Below are positions 1 through 9,800 of a stretch of 18,350 nt of DNA, one piece after another. Both the position numbers and the translations under genes were made by a program. Position 1 is the stretch's first letter. Each line of letters opens with the position of its first letter. Source of the DNA: CAZIWX01 sp964543125 (GTDB lineage: Bacteria > Fidelibacterota > UBA8477); NCBI GenBank assembly GCA_964543125.1, contig CAZIWX010000048.1:1-18350 (forward strand). The letters are read 5' to 3'. The notes under the pieces were generated by a model that worked only from the letters and a program-made list of their open reading frames with translations, did not search any database and was not told the DNA's origin.

Positions 1-406
1 CCGCCGGTTGGAGGGTGAAACGCCGCATACCCGTAATTCCACACAGGAACTGTTCCAGTTCGTAGTAAATCTTTAGTTGACTTTGGGACAGTTCAGCGGG
101 TTGGAGTGGATGCGTTTCAGCTGCCACGGCTTGAGCGGCGGTCCAATCATTGATCTTAGGATTGTATTTCATGGTACAGGACCCCAGTGGGTAGAAATCC
201 TTGTCCACGTGATAATTTTTTGCCGACAAATTGGTGTAATGCCGAATCAACTCCGGCTCGGCCACCTCGGGTAAGCGGATCGACCGCCAATCGCGGAGGT
301 ATTCTTTCGGAAAAAATGCATCCAGAGGTTTTTCCGGCACATCACACGTGGGCAGAGAGGTGGCCGTTTGACCGGTTGAGCCACGTTCCAAAATCAATTT
401 GGTCAT
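1..406 (-). CDS. gcvPB: Glycine dehydrogenase (decarboxylating) subunit 2, partial 5' end
   Basis: This is the N-terminal 135 codons of the beta subunit of the two-subunit glycine decarboxylase (P-protein) of the glycine cleavage system. That enzyme is PLP-dependent and transfers the aminomethyl group of glycine to the lipoyl H-protein while releasing CO2. It is recognised from the family's N-terminal signatures: RHYTNLSAKNY (about residues 55-65), FYPLGSCTMKYNPKIN (71-86), HPLQPAE (99-105) and ITGM...TLQPA near the edge. The family is about 480-490 residues, so some 70% lies outside the window, including the PLP-binding lysine. The ATG at 406 overlaps the alaS stop as ATGA, and a GGAG lies about 12 bases upstream inside alaS, which suggests translational coupling. 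The frame is open to the edge with no stop, so nothing indicates a pseudogene. gcvPA is not visible here. Confidence 0.93.
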   Translation of the reverse strand, partial: MTKLILERGSTGQTATSLPTCDVPEKPLDAFFPKEYLRDWRSIRLPEVAEPELIRHYTNLSAKNYHVDKDFYPLGSCTMKYNPKINDWTAAQAVAAETHPLQPAELSQSQLKIYYELEQFLCGITGMRRFTLQPA

Positions 407-3021
407 TTTATTTTTTGCTCCACTAAAGTTTTTACACTTGCCAGAATCTCATCCAGCCGGGCAAGATTTTTACCCCCGGCGGTTGCTAATTGGGGTTTCC
501 CACCACCGCCACCACCTAATTGTTGGCCTAACTCACGCACCAGATCACCAGCTTTTAGCTTATATTGCGCTGTGAGATCGGGTGTAACCACACAGACCAG
601 ATAAGGCGCGCCTTCCAGCTCCGCGCCCAAAACACCGACACCTGATCCCAGCCGTTTTGAAAGCGCGCTGCCAGCGTCTTTTAGATCATCCATGGTGTGG
701 GCTGAAATAACGGATGAAACGACTCGAAAATTTCTCACCATATCCGCATCCCGCACCAATTCATCAAAACTTGCGGCCGTAAGGTGGAATTGAAGCTGTT
801 TGACCTGCTTCTCCAGAGCATGTTTTTCATCTACCAGATTGGCTACGCGAACCGGCAGATCGTTAACATCACAGTTCAGTGTTTGGCGCAAATTCTCTAA
901 CAGGCGCCGATCCCGGCGATCCAATTCCTCGGCGCCCCGGCCGCTTACCGCTTCAATCCGGCGCACTCCCGCTGCAACAGCCGATTCGGATGTGATCCGG
1001 AATAGTCCAATATCACCCGTAGCCGAAACATGAGTTCCGCCACATAATTCAAAGCTGAAATCACCAAATTTTATGGTGCGCACCTCGTCACCGTATTTTT
1101 CTCCGAAAAATGCCAGGGCGCCTTCTTTTTGGGCTTCAGCGAATGTTTTTACCGCAATGGAGGTCCGGACATTGCGTCGAATTTCCGCATTTACAAGTGC
1201 TTCGATGCGATCCAGGTCGGCAGTGCTTACTTTTTCAAAATGATTGAAATCAAATCGTAAATGGGTATCCGTCACCAACGAGCCGGCCTGCTTCACATGC
1301 TTTCCAAGAACCGTGCGCAAAGCCGCGTGCAATAAATGGGTTGCGGAATGATTGGCCTTAATGGCATTCCGGCGCGCAACATCGATCCGGGCCACTAGTG
1401 GCTCAGAATTGATTTCACCCTTCACCAGCTTGGCATAGTGGAGAATTTTAGCACCATCTTTTTGGGTATCGGTAACTTGTAATTCCACAACATCATTTTT
1501 AATAATACCGGCGTCACCCACTTGGCCGCCACTTTCAGCATAAAATGGTGTCACATCCAGCACAAGGACTACCTGACCGGGCTGTGACTCAACCATTCGT
1601 ATGTGAACCATGGATTCGGTCTCGGTGTACCCTAAGAATTTTGAATGAGGACCTTCAGTGACAACCACCCATTTACCCTTAGTTGCCTGCACGTGCCTGA
1701 ATTGGTGTGCCTGCCGGGCGGTAGCCCGTTGCTGCGCCATGAGTTTTTCAAATTCAGACAGATCCACCGTCAGGTTTTCCTCTTCAGCCATGAGCCGGGT
1801 CAAATCCGCCGGGAATCCGAAAGTATCATAAAGTTTGAAGACATCCTGACCGGGAATGGAGGACGCACCCCGTTTGCGTGCAGCCGCAACCAGGGTCTGA
1901 AAAATCTCAATACCGCGATCCAGCGTATTGGAGAATGATTCTTCCTCGGACTTGATGACCCGGGCGACATAATCAGCCCGTTCATTCAACTCCGGGTAAG
2001 TCTCCCCCATCACCTTCACCACGGTGGGTACTAATTCATACAGAAAAGCATTTTGAAGTCCCAGAGTACGGCCAAAGCGGGCAGCACGCCGTAAAATTCG
2101 GCGAATTACATATCCGCGGCCATCGTTGGAAGGTAATGCTCCATCCGTGATCGAAAAGGTGAGCATTCGGATATGGTCCGCAATTACCCGCTGCGCCATT
2201 CCCGGTGTATCGGGTGCGTAAGGCACACCGGAAATTTCAGCCACATGGTTGATGAGGGGTGTAAACAGGTCCGTGTCGTAGTTGGATTGTTTACCTTGTA
2301 AGTAGGCAACGATGCGCTCAAATCCCGCGCCCGTGTCCACATGTTTGGAGGGCAATTCGGTCAACGAGCCGTCCGGATTCCGGTTGTTCTGAATAAAAAC
2401 CAAATTCCATAGTTCCATGAATCGCGGATTGTCAGTATTCACACCGCGATCAGGATCACTTCCGTGAATGGCTCCCGGACCACCGATATCGATGTGTAAT
2501 TCCGAGCAGGGTCCGCACGGACCAACTTCACCCATTTCCCAGAAGTTTTCTTTTTCGCCAAAACGCAGGATATGATCCGGCTGAATGTCCGTTTCGCTTT
2601 GCCACAGCTCAAAAGCTTCGGCATCATGTTTATACACCGTGGCGTAGAGTTTGTCCTTGGGAATCCTCCAGACATCGGTCAGAAGTTCCCAAGCCATTTT
2701 AATAGCTTCAGCCTTGTAATAATCGCCAAAACTCCAGGTACCCAGCATCTCAAAGAAAGTGTGATGATAGTAATCTTTGCCCACTTCCTCCAGATCATTG
2801 TGTTTACCGCTGACACGGATACATTTCTGTGAGTTTACAACCCGTTTCGAGATGGGCTCTTCCAGTCCCAAAAAGATATTCTTGAACTGGTTCATTCCGG
2901 CATTGGTGAACAAAAGCGTGGGGTCATGGTAAGGGATAACCGGCGCGCTGCGCACGAATTTGTGATTGCGCTTCTTAAAGTATTCGAAAAATTCCTGTCT
3001 TATTGCGTTGGCTGTTTTCAT
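403..3021 (-). CDS. alaS: Alanine--tRNA ligase
   Basis: This cytoplasmic class II synthetase charges tRNA-Ala with alanine and edits mischarged Ser/Gly. At 872 residues it is full length for bacterial AlaRS. The catalytic domain (about 1-240) starts with the typical RQEFFEYFKKRNH and continues through motif 1 (DPTLLFTNAGMNQFK, 33-47), GTWSFGDYYK (94-103) and the class II core DTGAGFERI (229-237). The tRNA-binding region follows (about 250-460). The editing domain has the zinc site H558-x3-H562 (NHSATH) with C660 and H664 (CGGTH). The C-Ala domain ends with the glycine-rich GGGGGGKPQLATAGG (836-850). The start sits opposite the divergent lipoprotein gene and has no good Shine-Dalgarno sequence. 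A candidate promoter lies at 3062-3089. I saw no T-box leader. The stop overlaps gcvPB by 4 bases. Confidence 0.98.
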   Translation of the reverse strand: MKTANAIRQEFFEYFKKRNHKFVRSAPVIPYHDPTLLFTNAGMNQFKNIFLGLEEPISKRVVNSQKCIRVSGKHNDLEEVGKDYYHHTFFEMLGTWSFGDYYKAEAIKMAWELLTDVWRIPKDKLYATVYKHDAEAFELWQSETDIQPDHILRFGEKENFWEMGEVGPCGPCSELHIDIGGPGAIHGSDPDRGVNTDNPRFMELWNLVFIQNNRNPDGSLTELPSKHVDTGAGFERIVAYLQGKQSNYDTDLFTPLINHVAEISGVPYAPDTPGMAQRVIADHIRMLTFSITDGALPSNDGRGYVIRRILRRAARFGRTLGLQNAFLYELVPTVVKVMGETYPELNERADYVARVIKSEEESFSNTLDRGIEIFQTLVAAARKRGASSIPGQDVFKLYDTFGFPADLTRLMAEEENLTVDLSEFEKLMAQQRATARQAHQFRHVQATKGKWVVVTEGPHSKFLGYTETESMVHIRMVESQPGQVVLVLDVTPFYAESGGQVGDAGIIKNDVVELQVTDTQKDGAKILHYAKLVKGEINSEPLVARIDVARRNAIKANHSATHLLHAALRTVLGKHVKQAGSLVTDTHLRFDFNHFEKVSTADLDRIEALVNAEIRRNVRTSIAVKTFAEAQKEGALAFFGEKYGDEVRTIKFGDFSFELCGGTHVSATGDIGLFRITSESAVAAGVRRIEAVSGRGAEELDRRDRRLLENLRQTLNCDVNDLPVRVANLVDEKHALEKQVKQLQFHLTAASFDELVRDADMVRNFRVVSSVISAHTMDDLKDAGSALSKRLGSGVGVLGAELEGAPYLVCVVTPDLTAQYKLKAGDLVRELGQQLGGGGGGKPQLATAGGKNLARLDEILASVKTLVEQKIK

Positions 3022-3061
3022 TTTAAATCATCTGGCTTGAATGGCATCATTTTCGGCGTGT

Positions 3062-3089
3062 AGTATAAAATCAGCAGATGGATTGTGTA
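3062..3089 (-). promoter_or_regulatory. Candidate sigma-70-like promoter of alaS
   Basis: Read on the minus strand, a -35-like TACACA (complement of 3084-3089, 4 of 6 to consensus) is followed after 16 bases by a -10-like TATACT (complement of 3062-3067, 5 of 6). It lies about 40 bases upstream of the alaS ATG in the divergent gap. The hexamer match is visible, but promoter consensus in this phylum is not well established, so activity is inferred. Confidence 0.4.
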
Positions 3090-3130
3090 AGCAAATTTCT
3101 GAAGATTCCTCCGCTTTTGGGTAATATTTG

Positions 3131-3202
3131 TAATCTTAGATTATTTGCAGATATTAAATTATAAGATTAATATCGCTTGAAGTCGATAAATCTTAAGGAG
3201 GT
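3131..3202 (+). promoter_or_regulatory. Leader of the lipoprotein gene: repeated AATCTTA motif and full-length Shine-Dalgarno
   Basis: The AATCTTA heptamer occurs at 3132-3138 and 3189-3195, and as its complement TAAGATT at 3162-3168. The first copy is also half of a 13-base palindrome (TAATCTTAGATTA, 3131-3143). The middle copy can pair with either flanking copy, giving two mutually exclusive 7-8 bp stems. The second stem covers the first two bases of the Shine-Dalgarno sequence. That sequence, TAAGGAGGT (3194-3202), is a nine-base complement to the 16S rRNA 3' end and abuts the ATG at 3203. Whether this acts as a DNA operator, an RNA switch or not at all is unknown. Confidence 0.35.
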
Positions 3203-4273
3203 ATGTTGATAAAATTTCCGCTTAGATCTTCCATTCAATATTTTTTCCTTTTTTCGATGGCAATGCTTTTGGCGGCGTGTTGGCAACGACAATCACATAA
3301 CCTGCTCCTGCCGGAAACACCCCATTACCAGTTGACGGGACATATCACCGATATCGATTCCGGTGAGATCCTTGGTGGAACAAGCATGATTATCACGGCT
3401 ACCCAAATGATCTATGCAGTTGATTGGCTTCCCACCACGATCTTTGCCGATTCATCAGGTTTTTTTACAGTTGATACTATTTATCCCGGTTCATATTCCA
3501 TGACGGTTTACCGGGACGGGTATCCGGTCCTGGATGTTCCGCTGTTCATTTCTCATGCCGATCGAAACTTTGATATTGAAGTCCCGACACCGTTGAGTGC
3601 CAATCAAGAAATTCCATTGAATGATCTAAATCCCGGCGGCTCCTGGCCTGCTTTTACCATGCAAGCGGGTCCACTCTGGATCATGGGTCTATATTCAGGT
3701 TTTATCGGACGATCCTATGTAAACAAGATTGATGGATTAATGTCAATCACCATATCAGGCAATATTTTGGATGTTCAGCGAGGTTATAATAACCCCGCGC
3801 CCCACGCCAAGGGTTTGATTTTCGGCCAGAACCTGTTGTATGCGTACTATGCAAATAAAGTCGACGTCATTTCGACCAGTACCGGACAGACCATTTCGAC
3901 ATTGACTCTGGTTGATCTTTTATCGGGGTTAACCTTTTACGATGGTATTTTTTACGCGACTTGGGGTAGTTCCATCCAGAATCGCGGGACGGATATCATC
4001 AGGGAACAGGGTAGTGTCCACACCGAAGCCGGCGCGCTGGGGTCCATCGTGAGATGGGGTAATTATTTTTGGGCTTATGACACGGATCGAGGGTTTGTGT
4101 TAAAGATTGACCAAGACGGTGATATTATAAATACTTTTCGCCCTTTCTACCAAACATCCGCCAGCCCGGTTGAGGTATTTGAGATTAGCATCGATTTAAG
4201 CGGCGACCTCTGGATATCTGGAGGAACGGGCCATGAAAAACGATTATTTGAATACAGCGGATTAACTGATTAG
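3203..4273 (+). CDS. Lipoprotein with carboxypeptidase-regulatory-like domain and probable beta-propeller
   Basis: This 356-residue envelope protein of unknown function has a lipoprotein signal: a basic N-terminus, a hydrophobic stretch and the lipobox LAAC, with C26 as the lipid-modified cysteine. Residues about 42-127 resemble a carboxypeptidase-regulatory-like (prealbumin-type) beta-sandwich, with LTGHITDIDSG at its start and FADSSGFFTVDTIYPGSY in the middle. From about 145 to the end, strands of the type 'FYDGIFYATWG' and 'FVLKIDQDGDIINTF' recur and suggest a small beta-propeller of the NHL/SMP-30/lyase kind. No catalytic motif is recognised. The annotated ATG is only 0-1 base from an unusually complete Shine-Dalgarno, so the TTG at 3206 is a possible real start. 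The stop is one base before the TonB-dependent receptor, whose N-terminus carries a similar domain. The pair probably works together on the outer membrane. Confidence 0.8.
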   Translation: MLIKFPLRSSIQYFFLFSMAMLLAACWQRQSHNLLLPETPHYQLTGHITDIDSGEILGGTSMIITATQMIYAVDWLPTTIFADSSGFFTVDTIYPGSYSMTVYRDGYPVLDVPLFISHADRNFDIEVPTPLSANQEIPLNDLNPGGSWPAFTMQAGPLWIMGLYSGFIGRSYVNKIDGLMSITISGNILDVQRGYNNPAPHAKGLIFGQNLLYAYYANKVDVISTSTGQTISTLTLVDLLSGLTFYDGIFYATWGSSIQNRGTDIIREQGSVHTEAGALGSIVRWGNYFWAYDTDRGFVLKIDQDGDIINTFRPFYQTSASPVEVFEISIDLSGDLWISGGTGHEKRLFEYSGLTD

Positions 4274-4274
4274 C

Positions 4275-6806
4275 ATGAAAGTGGTATTAATGCAGCATAT
4301 GAAGTTTGCGTTCTATTTGTTACTGTTCACTAATTTTGCTATTGCTGGTGTCACCGGAACCCTGACCGGGCATGTGTCTGATATCAAAACACACGAACCA
4401 TTGATCGGTGTCAACCTTGTCATCCAGGGAACCGACCGGGGCGCTATCACCGATGATAAAGGCTTTTATGTCGTTACCAATTTACCAGCCGGTGAATACA
4501 CCGTGGAAGCCTCTATGATCGGCTATCAAAAACTGATTAAGTCCAAAGTATTTATCCTCACCGATCTTCGGACCAAGATTGATTTTAAGCTTAGTAGTCA
4601 GGTATTGGAGCTGAAAGCCGTGGAAGTGACAGCCGAAGCACCGCTTGTGCGAACCGATGTGACGGCAACCACCCATTTTATCTCCGAGCCGGAATTGCGG
4701 AATATTCCGGTCCAATCTTTTCAGGAAATTGTTGATCTGCAACCCGGTGTGGTGGCTGGCCATATTCGAGGCGGCCGCCGCACCGAAGTTTTATATCTGG
4801 TGGACGGTATTCCCATTCGCGAAGCGATAGAAGGTAAAGTAGGTTCCGAATTACCCAACAGTTCCATTATTGACATGACGGTCCAGACCGGTGGTTTTAA
4901 TGCCGAGTACGGCGATGCCATGTCAGGCGTCGTGAATATCATTACCCGGGACGGTGGGAAACATTTTAAAGGGAAAATCGAGACGAGTACTCTGGATGAA
5001 CTGAATAATCCCGAACCCTTTCCAGCCACGAAATCGTCCCTTGACAAGTTTGGTGAATTCGATCTGGGGGGACCGTTTCTCTCACAAAAGTTAAGGTACT
5101 TCCTGTCGGGGAATTTTATCTATCCCTATTCTCGCTGGAAGGACGAGCAATTTGGTAATCGCGTGGTCGTATTGAATTCTCCGGCTAGCTACAACTGGAA
5201 TTTGAATTCAAAATTGACTTGGGAAAATAATGCCGGGTTTAAGCTGACTGCCCAAGGTCTGGTTTCGATTTGGAAATGGACCGAGTATGATAATAAATGG
5301 AAATACGATCTGGGTGGTTTACCGCCCCGCACTAAAAATAGCTACCGGTTGAGTTTATCAGCTACCCATACTCTGAGTGATCGTACCTTTTATAACCTTC
5401 GGATTAGTCAATACAATGTGCTGAAGTCCATCATCGGTGATGTTTTCCGGGATCAGCCCGACATCGTTTATGAAGATACCAATGGCGATGGTTTGCATGA
5501 TGAAAGCGACTGGCGAGGGTACATCATATCCGGACGCTTGCCCTGGTGGATGGATCATCAGGAAATCCAAACCGTGCTGATCAGCAACATTACCCACATG
5601 TTTGGGGAGATTCATCAGGTTAAGCTTGGCTTACAAGGCACTTACTACGATTTGTATAAAAAAAATGTCCAGGCTTTGTATGTCCCGGCCGCTGATTCTC
5701 AATTCCCGCAATTCATTACCTATAACACCGAATATCATTATTTCCCCTGGAAAATCGCGACCTATTTCCAGGATAAAATGGATTTCAGCGGGTTAGTGGT
5801 AAATGCCGGCTTGCGCTTTGATTATTTCGATCCTCGGGCTTCCCGGCCGGCCTTGGAAACCAAGCTGGTGGGAGACCGGTCCGTCTGGCTCTTAAACTAT
5901 AGTGAATCGGTGCCGGCCAAAGCCAAACACCAATTCAGTCCACGGGTGGGCGTGGCGTTTCCCATTACCGAAACCTCAGTCATTCATATGAATTACGGGT
6001 GGTTTTTCCAGATGCCACTGTTCGATTATCTGTATACCAATTCCAACTATAACCAAGCCAATGGCTTTTCACCGTTGGGTGACCCCGATTTGAAACCAGC
6101 GAAAACCGTCATGTGGGAAGTCAGTTGCCGCGGCGAGCTTAATCCGTCAACCATGTTTGACTTCACACTATTCAAAAAAGAAGTTTCCAATCTGGTTGAT
6201 GCTAATACTTACAAAACCACTTCCAGCACGGATGTCTATGGTAGCAGCGGCTTCACGCGATTTGTCAATCTGGCCATGGTCAGCATCCAGGGCCTGGAGA
6301 TTTACCTGAAACGCAGCTACAATCGTAATATTTCCGGTAAATTGAGTTATACCTACATGATCGGCAAGGGCACCGGCTCCACTGCATTTGAAAAATTCAC
6401 CTGGACCCGGCAGGGTTATCATGTTCCCATCGATGCCTATTATCTGAGCTGGGATCAACGCCATACGATCGTGTTCAACCTGGATTTGAAGAGTCCCCGG
6501 TGGGGTGGCATTAATTTCCTTTGGCGCTACAACAGCGCCCTGCCTTACACTCTTGATCAAGGTATGATTACCGTTCCGAATAATGCCCGGTTGGAACCCA
6601 CCACTACGCTGGATGTTCGCGTACATAAGTCGTTCGATTTAAACGCGCATACCAGTTTCTACCTCTTTGGTGAAGGATTAAATTTATTCGACCACCAGAA
6701 TATTTTGTGGGTCGATGATACCGGCACTCCCGGTGGTCATTTGGGTGATCCCGGCGCTTACGATTATCAACAGCGTTTCCGGATTGGCCTAGGCATGAAT
6801 TTTTAA
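4275..6806 (+). CDS. TonB-dependent outer-membrane receptor with N-terminal carboxypeptidase-regulatory domain
   Basis: This 843-residue protein is a TonB-dependent receptor, which imports a bound ligand across the outer membrane using energy from TonB-ExbBD. It has a signal peptide ending near AIA (22-24), a carboxypeptidase-regulatory-like domain (about 28-105: LTGHVSDIKTHEPLIGVNLV, ITDDKGFYVVTNLPAGEY), a plug domain (about 115-230: EVTAEAPLVRT, RGGRRTEVLYLVDGIP, GGFNAEYGDAMSGVVNIIT), and a long beta-barrel region ending in an aromatic residue (RIGLGMNF). Three in-frame ATGs are possible (4275, 4290, 4299). The third gives MKFAFYLLLF, the most ordinary signal peptide. The ligand cannot be read from the sequence. 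The partner gene upstream encodes a lipoprotein, but it is not SusD-like, so this is not a standard SusCD glycan locus. Confidence 0.92.
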   Translation: MKVVLMQHMKFAFYLLLFTNFAIAGVTGTLTGHVSDIKTHEPLIGVNLVIQGTDRGAITDDKGFYVVTNLPAGEYTVEASMIGYQKLIKSKVFILTDLRTKIDFKLSSQVLELKAVEVTAEAPLVRTDVTATTHFISEPELRNIPVQSFQEIVDLQPGVVAGHIRGGRRTEVLYLVDGIPIREAIEGKVGSELPNSSIIDMTVQTGGFNAEYGDAMSGVVNIITRDGGKHFKGKIETSTLDELNNPEPFPATKSSLDKFGEFDLGGPFLSQKLRYFLSGNFIYPYSRWKDEQFGNRVVVLNSPASYNWNLNSKLTWENNAGFKLTAQGLVSIWKWTEYDNKWKYDLGGLPPRTKNSYRLSLSATHTLSDRTFYNLRISQYNVLKSIIGDVFRDQPDIVYEDTNGDGLHDESDWRGYIISGRLPWWMDHQEIQTVLISNITHMFGEIHQVKLGLQGTYYDLYKKNVQALYVPAADSQFPQFITYNTEYHYFPWKIATYFQDKMDFSGLVVNAGLRFDYFDPRASRPALETKLVGDRSVWLLNYSESVPAKAKHQFSPRVGVAFPITETSVIHMNYGWFFQMPLFDYLYTNSNYNQANGFSPLGDPDLKPAKTVMWEVSCRGELNPSTMFDFTLFKKEVSNLVDANTYKTTSSTDVYGSSGFTRFVNLAMVSIQGLEIYLKRSYNRNISGKLSYTYMIGKGTGSTAFEKFTWTRQGYHVPIDAYYLSWDQRHTIVFNLDLKSPRWGGINFLWRYNSALPYTLDQGMITVPNNARLEPTTTLDVRVHKSFDLNAHTSFYLFGEGLNLFDHQNILWVDDTGTPGGHLGDPGAYDYQQRFRIGLGMNF

Positions 6807-6843
6807 TCGAATATTAAGTGTAAAATAAAGGAATGTTACTCTA

Positions 6844-9800
6844 ATGAAACGCCATATTCTATTGATATTCAGTGTAATAACGATTTTTATGTTCATATTC
6901 TACCTGGCATTCAAGGAGCAAGTTAAAATTACATCCAGTGCGGATTACGCTCACGCAAAAAGCTTGAAACAGCATCGTGGTTTTGAAGCAAAAGCCGAAG
7001 AAGAAAAGCAAGAACACCGCACCGATCAACCCGGATTGGCAATGCAATGGGAAGTGGAATCGCGATCGACCATTGGTCAGCCATTTTCCTATCAGGGTAG
7101 TTATCGATTCCAAGCGCTCCACCAGGTTACTGCTGAACGATCCTTGGCCCGCCGCGAAATCCTACCCTGGGTTGAACGCGGTCCTGGCAATGTGGGTGGC
7201 CGTACCCGGGCAATCTCGGTCCACCCCGACTCTCAGGATGTATGGTTAGCGGGTGCGGTTGGCGGTGGTATCTGGAAAACCGAGAATGCCGGCAGCTCCT
7301 GGCGCTCAGTCACCGATAATCTGCCTATTCTCTCAGTCTGTGCCATTGCACGCTGCGATTCACAACCCAATGTGGTGTATGCCGGCACCGGCGAAGGCTT
7401 CTATAATAGTGATGCGATTATTGGTGACGGTTTATTCAAATCCAGCGATGGCGGCGAATCTTGGAGTCAGATCCTTAGCACGGTTAACGTCCCTGATTTT
7501 TCGTATGTGAATCGAATTATTGTGGATCCCAATGATCCGGATTTAGTGCTGGCGTCAACTAATTCCGCAATTATGCGTTCCACGGATGGCGGTGACACCT
7601 GGACTTCAGTCTTTAGCAACGGCTCGCGCGTACAGCAGATCATCGCCAATCCAGATAATTTTAGTACTCAATACGCCGCTGTAAATGGCAGCGGTGTTTA
7701 TAAATCAATCGATGGTGGCGTTAACTGGAATGCCAGTAGTAATTTTTCGGTTTCATTTTACAGAGTCGAGATGGCGCTTGCCCCCTCCGACACCAGTATT
7801 CTTTATGCAACGCTAACTAATTCAGGCGGTGGTTTAGCAGCTTTTTATCGATCTGATGACGCCGGTAACAGTTGGGCTAATTTAGGTAGCTCGCCCAACT
7901 GGCTTGGCACTCAAGGCTGGTACGATAACACATTGGTGGTTTCACCCGCGGATCCGAATGAGATCATCGTGGGTGGACTTAATCTCTATCGGATTACAGC
8001 CACTAGCCATGGGATGTCCGGGCAAAAAATAACCAACTGGTATGGTGGAACCGGATACCCCTACGTGCATGCCGACCAGCACATTTTGGTAGCTTATCCG
8101 GGCACGGGTGGTCAGTATAAGCTTACCGTGGGTAATGATGGCGGTGTTTTTTATTCCACTACTAGCGGAGCTAGTTGGTCTCAGCGCGATGACGGATACA
8201 ATGTAACTCAGTTCTATGATGCCGATAAACATCCGGTGCAGACCAAATTCGTTGGTGGAACGCAGGATAACGGGACTAATCTGTCGCCTATTGATGCCAC
8301 TGCGGCGAGTCAGTGGGCGCAACCGGTCGGAGGCGACGGATTCGAATGCGCCTGGAATAAAAATGACGGTAATATTGTATATGCGTCACTCTACTACAGC
8401 CAGGTATATAAAAGCACCGATAGCGGGACTTCTTTTCAAGGCGTAGCGGGGTTACCGGGCAGTTCCGTTTTCCATACCAGCCTTGGAATGGATCCGTTTG
8501 ATCCGGATATTCTGCTGGTTGTAGGCAATAATAACACAGTCTATCGCACCAATGATGGTGGTGACAATTGGGAAGCCATAAGCGGGGAATTCAATGGGTA
8601 TAACCGGAAGACTTTTCAATTTTCCACCATTAACCCAAATATCGTATGGGCAGCTTCCAATGCCAGCGGTATCAATGTTTCCACCGATGCCGGACTTCAT
8701 TTCCATGGTGTTTCCACTCTCCCGGGTGCATCCAATAGCTACATTCTAGGGATCGGGATTCATCCAACTTTAGACAGCACCGCCTTTGTGACGCTGGGTG
8801 TAGCTAATCACCCTAAGATTTACCGTACTGATGATCTGGGTGATACCTGGATGAATATTACCAACAATCTGCCGGATGTGCCGGTCCATTCCATTATCAG
8901 CATGCCTTATAACCCCGATATCATTTGGGCTGGAACTGACATTGGCCTGTTTGAATCAGTTGATGCCGGTTCCACCTGGAATTATGCCGCTAACGGAATA
9001 CCCGCGGCCGCAATTGTGAAACTTAAGATTGTGGGGCAGGATGTGGTTGCAGCTACCCACGGCCGTGGCGTCTGGAGCGTTCATATTGATTCACTACCGC
9101 CTTTGGTCGTGCCCACGCTTTCACCACTCCTGCATCACCTGGAGCCGGCTCTACCCAATATTCCGGAATTGACATTCCATTTTTCCACTCGCAGCAATCA
9201 TGACTCTATCCGGGTTTTGGTGAACGATTCTCTGGTTGCCAATTATGGTGAAACGACGGCCTACAGCGATCTCTCTGTCCTCTATATGGCGCATTATGGC
9301 GATACACTTACGGTTGATGTCGTTGGATATACAGATGGGCTTACTTATGCCAGTGAACCCCGAACGATTCCTGTTTTTGCACCCGTGGAGCAACTAACGG
9401 ATTCTTTCGACAGTGTTTCCACGATCATTTCCAACGATCTGAATATCGGTCCCGCATCCAGTTTTTCATCCAATATCCTACAGACTATCCACCCCTATTC
9501 GAGTAACAAGAACTATTACGCTTACATCGGCAATCCAATTATAATCAGTTCACAAACAATGCTGGATTATTCCGATGTTGCGCTGGTTGAACCGGGTGAT
9601 CCGGGCACCCAATATCCAGATCAGGCGATGTGGGACTTTTGTACGGTGGAAGGATCATTGGATGGCAGCAATTGGTCCATCCTCGTAGAGCCTTATGATA
9701 GTCGTTACGATAATTCCTGGTTGGATGCCTATAACAGTAATTTTGACGGCTTTCAAACACTCATGCGTGAACACAGTATCAATCTGAACGATTATTACGC

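Noticed and set aside
3022..3130. T-box leader for alaS
   Set aside because: No T-box consensus is seen and the gap is too short with the promoter placed at 3062-3089.
4275..6806. SusC-type glycan receptor of a SusCD pair
   Set aside because: The neighbouring lipoprotein lacks SusD features, so a glycan-uptake locus cannot be claimed.
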